This document shows, in pieces, positions 51,476 to 58,820 of a stretch of DNA of 64,000 nt. How positions within the stretch are numbered: the first letter of the stretch is position 1; the number at the start of each line of letters is the position of its first letter. The notes beneath the pieces are model-generated. The model did not search any database. It was not told the origin of the DNA and saw only the letters and a list, made by a program, of their open reading frames with translations. The DNA lies in the NCBI RefSeq assembly GCF_012958305.1, contig NZ_JABBYO010000002.1, positions 496,001-560,000 of the forward strand, given 5' to 3'. This DNA is from Tautonia rosea. GTDB lineage: Bacteria; Planctomycetota; Planctomycetia; Isosphaerales; Isosphaeraceae. The position numbers and the translations under genes were made by a program.

Positions 51476-54352
51476 TCAGTCGACGTAGATCAGCTCGTTG
51501 GTGTTCAGCAAAGCCCGGCAGAACGCATCAAGACCGTGACGATCAATCAAGTCGAGAGACGATAATCGCTCGGCCTCGTCCGGTTCCCGGGAGAAGGCAA
51601 GTGCGAAGGCGAGATGGACCTGAGCCGTGGGTTCGTCACCGGCCTCGCGTCGGAGACGATCGGCCAGGGCAGAGGCCATATCGAGAGTAAAGCGGTGGTT
51701 GAGTAGGGTCAGGGCCTGGAGCGGGGTGGTGGTGGCATCACGACGAGGGGCGGCAGAGGCGGGGTCGGGACAGTCGAAATCCGTGAGCACATCGACCCGC
51801 ATGGCTCGGGCATTCTGGTGGTAAACGGCGCGGCGGTAGGTCTCGGGTCCGGGGTCATCGAGCGGAACATAGGTCGCAACATTGTCCTGGATATAGCGGT
51901 AGAGACGGAAGCCGGGTCCTCCCATCGTTGGGTTGAGGACACCCGCGATCTGGAGCGTGGCATCCCGAACTTCTTCTCCAGAGAGCCGGCGTGCGGGAAA
52001 CCGCCAGAGCAGTCGAGAGTCGCCATCGATCGCGGCAGCCTCGAGATGATAAGCCGAGGACTGCTGATAGGTCTGTGAGGTCATGATGAGGCGATGCAGC
52101 GGTTTTAGCCGCCAGCCTTCGTCCAGAAGACGGCGGGCCAGCCAGTCAAGAAGCTCAGGGTGGGTCGGACGGCCACCCATGACACCGAAGTCACTGGGGG
52201 TGTCGACGATCCCAGTGCCGAAGTGGTAATGCCAGAGGCGGTTGGCGAGGACTCGGGGTGTGAGGGGATTATCCTTGGCCACGATCCAGCGGGCGAGGGC
52301 CAGCCGGCGATCGGCTTCGGGGGCATCAAGCGGCAGCGAGAAGCTCGAATTGAGCCCCGAAAGGGCGGACAGACTGCTGGCAGAAACTGGGTCGCCCCTG
52401 CGCTGGGGATCTCCGCCGATCAGGAGATAGGAAGGCTCTTCTGGCTGCCGGAACGAGCCGACCCACCAGTTCGGCAAGGGTTCGATGGCCGCAAGTGCCC
52501 CAATGACCTCGTCGCGTTGACGGGCGAGAGTGGCAAGCTGTGCAAGGTCGTCGGCAGTGGCTTCGCGGTCGAAGAGACGCTTCTGCCGGTGGGCTTCGTT
52601 GATGGGGAGGCGGTCGCGTGAGTTCGCGACTTCGATCCACGAGTTACCGTCACTGGAAACCTCGATCCGATACTCACTGACAAAGGTTGCCTCACCGAGA
52701 CCCGCCGCGGCTCCGGCCTTGTCACTGCTGAACCAAACGCGGTCGATCGTTTCAGGGCTTGCCAGACGGATGGTCAAGGTTGTGCCGCCGGAGATCCATC
52801 GAGAACCAAAGCGGCCGTCGATGGTCAGGTCGGCGCTGTAGGCGTCCGCAAAATCTTCGGCGATGCGACTTGGTCCGTCTGCCTGGCCGCCGTTGGCGGC
52901 AAGGGCGACGTTGCGCGGCGGCTCACTGGCGGTCCAGACCTCGAACTCTTCCAACCGGCAGCCGACCGGCTGGTCTGGGTTGGTGTCAAGCCCTTCAATG
53001 ACCAAACGAACGAAGCGGGCCTCGACCGGCTCGAAACGTTCCTCGGTCCCGGTCCGAGAGACGGAGGGGCGGGTCCAGGTGCCCTCGATATCGGAAGCGC
53101 CGGCCTCGGCACGCGACCGGATTGCTTCGCGGAGTGAGGCAATCTCAGCGTTCAGGCGATCGCGATCGGCGATCAAAGGGGCGCGACGTTCAGCGTCGAG
53201 CCGTCGCTGTTCCTCGGTGGCGACGACCTGGCTGCCGTGGTGGACCCCGGCGACCGCGGAGGAGAAGGCATAATAATCGCGCTGGAGGATTGGGTCGAAC
53301 TTGTGGTCGTGGCATCGAGCGCAACCGATTGTCAGACCAAGGAAGGACTCACCGGTGGCCCGGATCATATCGTCAAGCGTGTTGGCCCGGATTTGAGCGG
53401 CCTGGACGGGGTCTTGATTGCCAACATCGTCGTAAGGCCCACAGACCAGGAATGCGGTGCCGATTTCGCGGTTAGGATCTCCCGGCCCGATCACGTCGCC
53501 GGCAAGATGTTCGCGTACCAGTTGATCGAACGGCCGGTCGGAGTTAAACGCTCGGATGATGGCGTCGCGGAAGGGCCAGACATTATTGATCAAGACGTTG
53601 CGCTCGTATCCGTTGCTCTCACCGAAGCGGACCACGTCGAGCCAGTGACGGCCCCATCGTTCGCCGTATTGAGGAGACGCGAGGAATCGGTCAATCAGGC
53701 GTTCGAAGGCGTCGGGAGCGTCGTCTTCGAGAAAGGCCTGAACCTCCTGGGGGGTCGGGGGGAGGCCGCGTAGATCGAACGAGGCGCGACGGATCAAGGT
53801 CCGTCGATCAGCCGGCGGCGAGGGGGAAAGCCCCTGCTCGGCAAGCCTCGAAAACACGAAGCGGTCGATCGGGTGGGTCTGCCAGGCTTCTGGAGCTGTT
53901 GGGTGATTGGGCGGTTCGACCGGAGCGATCGGACGGAAGGACCACCAGATCGATTCGTCATCGGGCGAGAGGACAAGGCCTTCGGGCCAATTCGCTCCTT
54001 CGGCAATCCAGCGTCGGAGTGTCTCGACTTGATCAGGAGTGAGCGGATCGCCCTTGATCGGCATGCGGGGGCGTTCCCCCTCAGCCTCGGGAGTTACGAG
54101 CGCGAGGAGATCACTGGAATCGGGGTCGTTTTGATCCAGATATGCAAGATCGACGAGGTCTTCGCTCGTTGTTAGATTAATCCCACCCTTACGATTGTCC
54201 GTCGTATGGCAGGAGAGACAGTGCCGCTCGAAGATCGGTGCGACATCCCGGGCAAAGTCAATCGGGGGTGGATTGCCTTCAGAATGAGCAACCGAGGAAA
54301 GAAGGAGAGAAGCCCAGGTCCAGGAGGCGATCGAAATGGCGACCGGAGTCAT
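51476..54352 (-). CDS. PSCyt1/DUF1549/DUF1553 protein with discoidin-like insert
   Basis: 958 residues from ATG 54352. A signal-like N-terminus is followed by the PSCyt1 haem segment (ARDVAPIFERHCLSCHTTDN, CxxCH near residue 45). DUF1549 (about 160-360) contains a second haem-type motif, CARCHDHKF. At about 430-600 a beta domain has F5/8-type C (discoidin) character (FEPVEARFVRLVIEGLDTNP, YSADLTIDGRFGSRWISGGT, YRIEVSSDGNSWIEVAN), giving possible carbohydrate binding. DUF1553 closes the protein (LARWIVAKDNPLTPRVLANR, RNATTTPLQALTLLN-like block). The family is thought to be periplasmic and linked to polysaccharide use; biochemical function is not established. Confidence 0.9.
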   Translation of the reverse strand: MTPVAISIASWTWASLLLSSVAHSEGNPPPIDFARDVAPIFERHCLSCHTTDNRKGGINLTTSEDLVDLAYLDQNDPDSSDLLALVTPEAEGERPRMPIKGDPLTPDQVETLRRWIAEGANWPEGLVLSPDDESIWWSFRPIAPVEPPNHPTAPEAWQTHPIDRFVFSRLAEQGLSPSPPADRRTLIRRASFDLRGLPPTPQEVQAFLEDDAPDAFERLIDRFLASPQYGERWGRHWLDVVRFGESNGYERNVLINNVWPFRDAIIRAFNSDRPFDQLVREHLAGDVIGPGDPNREIGTAFLVCGPYDDVGNQDPVQAAQIRANTLDDMIRATGESFLGLTIGCARCHDHKFDPILQRDYYAFSSAVAGVHHGSQVVATEEQRRLDAERRAPLIADRDRLNAEIASLREAIRSRAEAGASDIEGTWTRPSVSRTGTEERFEPVEARFVRLVIEGLDTNPDQPVGCRLEEFEVWTASEPPRNVALAANGGQADGPSRIAEDFADAYSADLTIDGRFGSRWISGGTTLTIRLASPETIDRVWFSSDKAGAAAGLGEATFVSEYRIEVSSDGNSWIEVANSRDRLPINEAHRQKRLFDREATADDLAQLATLARQRDEVIGALAAIEPLPNWWVGSFRQPEEPSYLLIGGDPQRRGDPVSASSLSALSGLNSSFSLPLDAPEADRRLALARWIVAKDNPLTPRVLANRLWHYHFGTGIVDTPSDFGVMGGRPTHPELLDWLARRLLDEGWRLKPLHRLIMTSQTYQQSSAYHLEAAAIDGDSRLLWRFPARRLSGEEVRDATLQIAGVLNPTMGGPGFRLYRYIQDNVATYVPLDDPGPETYRRAVYHQNARAMRVDVLTDFDCPDPASAAPRRDATTTPLQALTLLNHRFTLDMASALADRLRREAGDEPTAQVHLAFALAFSREPDEAERLSSLDLIDRHGLDAFCRALLNTNELIYVD

Positions 54353-54395
54353 GGGAGCGTTCCTCTGCGGTCGAAGGCCGATCTGAGGAAGACCG

Positions 54396-55226
54396 TCACG
54401 GATTCGTCGGGGGTTCGGCCGTTTGTGGGAGCCAATCGAGCACGATCAGGATGGGTCGATGGTCAGAGGCTTCGGAATCAGGCAGCACGCGGACCTCGAC
54501 GATCGACCAGCGATCGGCGGGAGCGACGAACACATGATCAAAAGCCGCCCGAGGCGCGTTTGCCGGGACTGTGGGCATGACCTCAGGACTGGCCGGCGTC
54601 CATCGGGTACTGAGCCTTCGCACGGTCGGGCTCGTGGGGATTGCGTTCAAATCACCGGCGAGGATGGCGGGAGGGGCATCGGGGTTGTCGGCCAGCCCGG
54701 CAAGCCAATCGGCGGCAGCAAGTCGGTTGCGATCGTCCTGACGATGATCGAACTGGGTGCTGATGATCCGAAAGGTCGAGCCATCGTCTGCCAATGAGAG
54801 GGTCGCGCTGAGCGCTCCGCGGGGCTCACCTCCGGCAGGAGAGGGAAGCAGGTGATTGCGATGCTCGGTGATCGGAACGCGAGACAACACGGCGTTTCCG
54901 AAGGAGCCACCGAGAAACTCGAAGTTCTCACCGAACACATACTCCATTCCAAGACGACTGGCGAGCAATCGTGCCTGGTCCAGCCGTCCGGTCCGGGCCA
55001 TGCCGCGATCCACCTCCTGAAGCGCGACGAGATCGGGTTGTGCGTGCTGAATGACCGAGGTGATTCGGTTCAGGTCGATCCGGGAGTCGATCCCCTCACC
55101 ATGATTGATATTGTAGGTGAGAATTCGGAGCCGGATCGGTTCCTCAGCATGGCCTGATTGGGCGGAGATCCATGAAGCCAGGACGATGATCGCCGTAGAC
55201 CAAAACCGAGCGAGTCTGTCGAACAC
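54396..55226 (-). CDS. Exported endonuclease/exonuclease/phosphatase-family hydrolase
   Basis: 276 residues from GTG 55226 (CCGGAGG seven bases upstream); a TTG-initiated frame to 55316 would add a Ser-rich stretch ahead of the signal peptide (FWSTAIIVLASWISAQSGHA). The EEP active-site pattern is complete: ILTYNINHGEGIDSRIDLNR with Asn, LVALQEVDRG with Glu, FGNAVLSRVPI, FRIISTQFDHR, ILAGDLNAIPTSPTV with Asp-x-Asn, FDHVFV and DSEASDHRPILIVL with the catalytic His. Such enzymes cut phosphodiester bonds in lipids or nucleic acids with Mg2+. Export points to an extracytoplasmic phospholipase or nuclease; the substrate is unknown. Confidence 0.85.
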   Translation of the reverse strand: MFDRLARFWSTAIIVLASWISAQSGHAEEPIRLRILTYNINHGEGIDSRIDLNRITSVIQHAQPDLVALQEVDRGMARTGRLDQARLLASRLGMEYVFGENFEFLGGSFGNAVLSRVPITEHRNHLLPSPAGGEPRGALSATLSLADDGSTFRIISTQFDHRQDDRNRLAAADWLAGLADNPDAPPAILAGDLNAIPTSPTVRRLSTRWTPASPEVMPTVPANAPRAAFDHVFVAPADRWSIVEVRVLPDSEASDHRPILIVLDWLPQTAEPPTNP

Positions 55227-55339
55227 ACTGGGCCTCCGGACAATCGACGGAAAACATCGATGATCCCGGACTCCCGAGGCGGCGTCAAGGACGGAGGACG
55301 AACTGGATGAAATCAAGGAAACATCGAAGATGCGTCACG

Positions 55340-55885
55340 TCAGTCAAGCCGGCCGGCAGCAGTCAGCGACTTGATGGCTGCAACCGCGAGGCGATCGACG
55401 GCCTCATTCTCAGGGTGGCCCCGATGACCCAGCACGTGTTCGACCCGAAGATCGTGAGCCGCCACCAGTTCATCGATTCGACGCCAGAGGTCTTCATTAC
55501 TCACAGGTTTGAGCTGCCCACGTTCCTTACGTTTCCAACCGTTTCGTTTCCAGTTGGGCATCCACTCGGTAATTCCCTTGGCAACGTATTGACTGTCGGT
55601 CACAAGGGTAACGGAGCAGCGGCGTTGAAGGCTTTCCAGGCCTCGGATTGCCCCCATCAACTCCATCCGATTGTTGGTCGTCCTTGGCTCGGCGCCTGAA
55701 TCGCAACGAACGGATCCGCTTGCGGGATGCCGAATGAGAAACCCCCAGCCTCCTGGCCCGGGATTGCCGCTGCATGCACCATCGGTAAAGAGCTGAACGA
55801 GATCCTCCGGAGCTTGAGGATCGACCGCATTCGGATCGGACGAGGAGGTAACCAGGTCATCCGAGGAGAGTGCGAAGGGGACCAT
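55340..55885 (-). CDS. rnhA: Ribonuclease HI
   Basis: 181 residues from ATG 55885 (TTGAGGA six bases upstream); ATG 55915 is in frame, with a poorer site. The catalytic Asp-Glu-Asp-Asp set and His are in place: LFTDGACSGNPGPGGWGFLI, NNRMELMGAIRGLE, LVTDSQYVAKGITEW, the NEAVDRLAV Asp, and HRGHPENE for the His. The basic handle NWKRNGWKRKERGQLK is that of E. coli-type RNase HI. It removes RNA from RNA-DNA hybrids. A 30-residue acidic N-terminal tail precedes the fold. It lies between lexA and the EEP gene on the same strand. Confidence 0.95.
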   Translation of the reverse strand: MVPFALSSDDLVTSSSDPNAVDPQAPEDLVQLFTDGACSGNPGPGGWGFLIRHPASGSVRCDSGAEPRTTNNRMELMGAIRGLESLQRRCSVTLVTDSQYVAKGITEWMPNWKRNGWKRKERGQLKPVSNEDLWRRIDELVAAHDLRVEHVLGHRGHPENEAVDRLAVAAIKSLTAAGRLD

Positions 55886-56043
55886 CCGTTTCCTCAACGC
55901 CAGACCTGAAAACATCGACCGAAAGACGGATACAGACCCGCCCTGATCGTCGGGAAAACGAGCATATCCGGGTGACCTCGATGCGGACAGGCGAATCCTG
56001 ACGATCCGCTCCGAGGTCCATCCCGATGGGTTGGCTCGACGAA

Positions 56044-56658
56044 TCAGTATTTGCGAACAACACCGACCAGGACGCCAAGGATATTCACCTTGGTGCGGTA
56101 AATCGGCTTCATGGCGCTATTGGCTGGTTCAAGGCGAACGCGGTTCTTTTCCTTGAAGAGACGCTTGAGGGTGGCCTCACCGTCATCGTCTCGAACAGCG
56201 ACAATCTGGCCGTCACGGGCGGTCTCGGCCTTCTTGATGATCACGTAATCACCGTCAGCGATGTGTTCCTCGATCATTGACTCGCCGGTGACGCGAAGGG
56301 CGAACTTGTCGCCGGTTCCTTCCCAATCGTCGAAGTCGACAACCTCGTCGGCCTGCTCGATGGCCTCAATGGGGGCACCGGCGGCAATTCGGCCGAGCAA
56401 GGGAACGCCGCCGCCGGATCGAGGGGCGGTCGCTGATTCCTGAAGGAGCTGAATGGCCCGAGACATGTTCGGTTCTCGGGAAATCAGACCCTTCTTTTGA
56501 AGGGCCTTCAGGTGGCACATGACCCCGTTGGGGCTCTTGATCTCGAAGGCTTCACCGATTTCCCGAACGGTCGGGCCGTAGCCTCGGCCGTGAATCTTGC
56601 TGCGAATAAAATCGTAAATCTCGCGCTGACGAGGGGTCAGGGAGTCTAGGTCGGCCAT
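56044..56658 (-). CDS. lexA: LexA repressor
   Basis: 204 residues from ATG 56658 behind GTGGAGGCATGAGCG. The winged HTH (1-70) has LTPRQREIYDFIRSKIHGRG, PTVREIGEAFEIKSPNGVMC and KKGLISREPNMSRAIQLL. The autocleavage site is Ala93-Gly94 (GRIAAGAPIEA), with Ser127 (VTGESMIEEHIADGDYVIIK) and Lys165 (DGEATLKRLF) as the catalytic dyad. It represses SOS genes until RecA-stimulated self-cleavage. The upstream 313-base divergent region was searched for LexA-like boxes without a convincing match; planctomycete boxes may differ from known types. Confidence 0.95.
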   Translation of the reverse strand: MADLDSLTPRQREIYDFIRSKIHGRGYGPTVREIGEAFEIKSPNGVMCHLKALQKKGLISREPNMSRAIQLLQESATAPRSGGGVPLLGRIAAGAPIEAIEQADEVVDFDDWEGTGDKFALRVTGESMIEEHIADGDYVIIKKAETARDGQIVAVRDDDGEATLKRLFKEKNRVRLEPANSAMKPIYRTKVNILGVLVGVVRKY

Positions 56659-56972
56659 CGCTCATGCCTCCACTCGCGAAAAGGTCGCATCCTGCCTGGA
56701 TCGTCGGGGCCGGTCGGACCGTCCTTGCGCCCGCGAGCGGGTGGCGGCAATCACGACGAAGCGTGGGGCAGCAACCACGACACGGACGATCACCAACTGA
56801 CCCTTTGAATGGCAAGTGTACAATGGTCGTCTAGCGCACGCGAGAACATTTTCCCGATTTTTTTGTCGAGGGCTGTTCAGGAATCTCTGGCATCACTGTC
56901 GAACATCCGTCAGGATCACAGCAACACAACGATCGTTTTGATACGACACGCCTTTCGGAGTGTGATCTCATT
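56659..56972. other. Divergent region between lexA and the deacetylase gene
   Basis: 314 bases. A rightward -10-like TACAAT at 56817-56822 has a CTGACC-like -35 sixteen bases upstream. A T7 run occurs at 56859-56865. No gene and no clear LexA operator was recognised. Confidence 0.4.
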
Positions 56973-57752
56973 ATGGCCGAGGCACAGGTTCGCGTCCTGG
57001 CAATTCACGCCCACCCGGACGACATTGAATTTCAATGCGCCGGCACGCTTGCCCTTCTTGGAAAGGCTGGTTGTCATCTAACAGTCGCGACGATGACGCC
57101 CGGGGATTGCGGCTCGGTCGAACATGATGCCGAGGCGATTGCCGCGATCCGGCGTCGGGAGGCGAAGGACGCGGCGGATCTTGTGGGAGCCCACTATCAC
57201 TGTTTGGAGTTCCGTGACCTCTCGATCTTCAACGACGATCTCTCTCGCCGTCGGGTTGTCGAGTTTCTTCGGAAGGTTCGGCCCGACCTGATTCTCACCG
57301 CTCCCCCAGCCGACTACCTGGCCGATCATGAGGCGACGCATCTGCTGGTTCGGGATGCGTGTTTCGTCGCCCCGATCCCCAATTATGCGACCCGGCAATG
57401 GGAGCCGGCACCGGCGCTTGACCACATTCCGCACCTCTATCTGGTCGATCCGATCGAGGGACGAGATCGAGAAGGAACCCCGGTCCCTCCGCATTTTTGG
57501 GTCGATATCACCGAATTCTGGGACGTGAAGCGTCAGATGCTCGCATGCCATGCAAGCCAGCGAAACTGGCTCATGCGTCAACATGGCATCGACGAATATA
57601 TGAGCATCCAGGAGCAGTGGTCCTCTCATCGGGGGAAGGAAATCGGCGTTGCCTACGCCGAGGGCTTCCGCCAGTACACCGCACATCCTTATCCCCAGAA
57701 CAACCTGCTGCTGGAGTTGGTCGAACAGGATGGCAGGGGAGTGTCGGTGTAA
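56973..57752 (+). CDS. LmbE/PIG-L family deacetylase
   Basis: 259 residues, ATG 56973. The zinc-binding signature is IHAHPDDIEFQCAGTLALL (AHPDD, with His15 or so as ligand), followed by TMTPGDCGSV, RREAKDAADLVGAHYHCLEF, RKVRPDLILTAPPADYLADH with a second ligand set HEATHLLVRDA, and a C-terminal SQEQW-like SIQEQWSSHRGKEIGVAYAE. Relatives remove acetyl groups from N-acetylglucosaminyl compounds (bacillithiol, mycothiol or teichuronosyl precursors). The substrate is not determined by sequence alone, so no gene symbol is given. It is divergent from lexA. Confidence 0.88.
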   Translation: MAEAQVRVLAIHAHPDDIEFQCAGTLALLGKAGCHLTVATMTPGDCGSVEHDAEAIAAIRRREAKDAADLVGAHYHCLEFRDLSIFNDDLSRRRVVEFLRKVRPDLILTAPPADYLADHEATHLLVRDACFVAPIPNYATRQWEPAPALDHIPHLYLVDPIEGRDREGTPVPPHFWVDITEFWDVKRQMLACHASQRNWLMRQHGIDEYMSIQEQWSSHRGKEIGVAYAEGFRQYTAHPYPQNNLLLELVEQDGRGVSV

Positions 57753-57841
57753 GGTTCAACGTCTAATGGGACAATTCTCGATTGTAGGAATTGAAAAACA
57801 TTGTGCCTGGTCCGCAATGCCCGGAGCACGAAAGCAGACAA

Positions 57842-58813
57842 ATGATCATGTCTTGGGCGGTCGCGGTCGTGCTGGTTATACAGGAGCCTGCTCCTGGACT
57901 TGATCGCGTCGATTTTGAGGAGGTGATTCGACGATCACCTGTGATTCTCGCAACCGACCCTGAGGTGTTGCGGGTTGACGTCCGGGTAAGCCTTACGTAT
58001 CCGGGCGTGTCGATCACGATGCGGGTACTGTGGCGGAAGTCCGGTGAGGTCGTGCTGATGGTCTTCGACGACTTTGACCAGACTCCCATCGCCTGGTCGA
58101 ATGGGAAGACCGTGACGGTCTACGATCCGCTCGGTGATCGCCTTCTTCTTGGTGGGACGTCGGGTGTGGCCGTTCGGATCCTCCAACTCGGAGACCAAGG
58201 GGCTGCAGACTTCATCCTTTCGACCACTCCCGAGGACCATGAGGCACGGATGGCCGAGCAGGGGGGACCGTTTCTGCTCGACCTCCGCTCAATCATCGAG
58301 GCCGATCGTCGAGACCGAAAGGACGCCGAGCAGGCCGCGGACGGATCGATTCGGAGCCGGATTCTGGCACCGTCCGGGCAGCAACTCGATGTGACGATCG
58401 AGCAGACAGGCACCGAGACACGATGGACCGCTCAATCCGTCCCCCGGACCGACGGCTCGGCCGTTTCCATCGCGGTTCTGGTGAATGGTCCCTCGGAGGA
58501 TCGCCTGTTCGAGCAGTCCAGGACGCTTCCGCTGATTGAGGGACTTCCGGTCGTGGAACTGGTCGATACCGTCCGACCCGGCGGTCGAGCGCCGGTGGAT
58601 CGCCTCTTGCCGATCGTGGAATTGAATCAGGTCGTGCTCCAGGTGGTTCAGGCTCGGGCGGCGATTCGACAGGCCAGAAACAGCGATCCGCTCACGCCGA
58701 TCATCGGTGACCTGGGAACCCGGGGAGGGAAGCTCTTGATGCAGGATCAACAGGCTGCGGCTCAGCTTCGAGCATTCTGGGGAATCACGCCTCGCGCAGT
58801 CGCGACCCCGTGA
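57842..58813 (+). CDS. Exported protein of unknown function
   Basis: 323 residues from ATG 57842 (ATG 57848 and TTG 57791 are in frame). Residues 1-12 are hydrophobic (MIMSWAVAVVLVIQ), a short signal-like segment. The mature sequence begins DRVDFEEVIRRSPVILATDP and RVDVRVSLTYPGVSITMRVLW, then VLMVFDDFDQTPIAWSNGKT; this run of amphipathic strands with a 'DGK/NGKT' turn resembles LolA-like lipid-binding sheets, but no firm match is claimed. A helical charged C-terminal half contains LLPIVELNQVVLQVVQARAA. It converges on hrpB with a seven-base gap. Confidence 0.55.
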   Translation: MIMSWAVAVVLVIQEPAPGLDRVDFEEVIRRSPVILATDPEVLRVDVRVSLTYPGVSITMRVLWRKSGEVVLMVFDDFDQTPIAWSNGKTVTVYDPLGDRLLLGGTSGVAVRILQLGDQGAADFILSTTPEDHEARMAEQGGPFLLDLRSIIEADRRDRKDAEQAADGSIRSRILAPSGQQLDVTIEQTGTETRWTAQSVPRTDGSAVSIAVLVNGPSEDRLFEQSRTLPLIEGLPVVELVDTVRPGGRAPVDRLLPIVELNQVVLQVVQARAAIRQARNSDPLTPIIGDLGTRGGKLLMQDQQAAAQLRAFWGITPRAVATP

Positions 58814-58820
58814 GCCTGTC

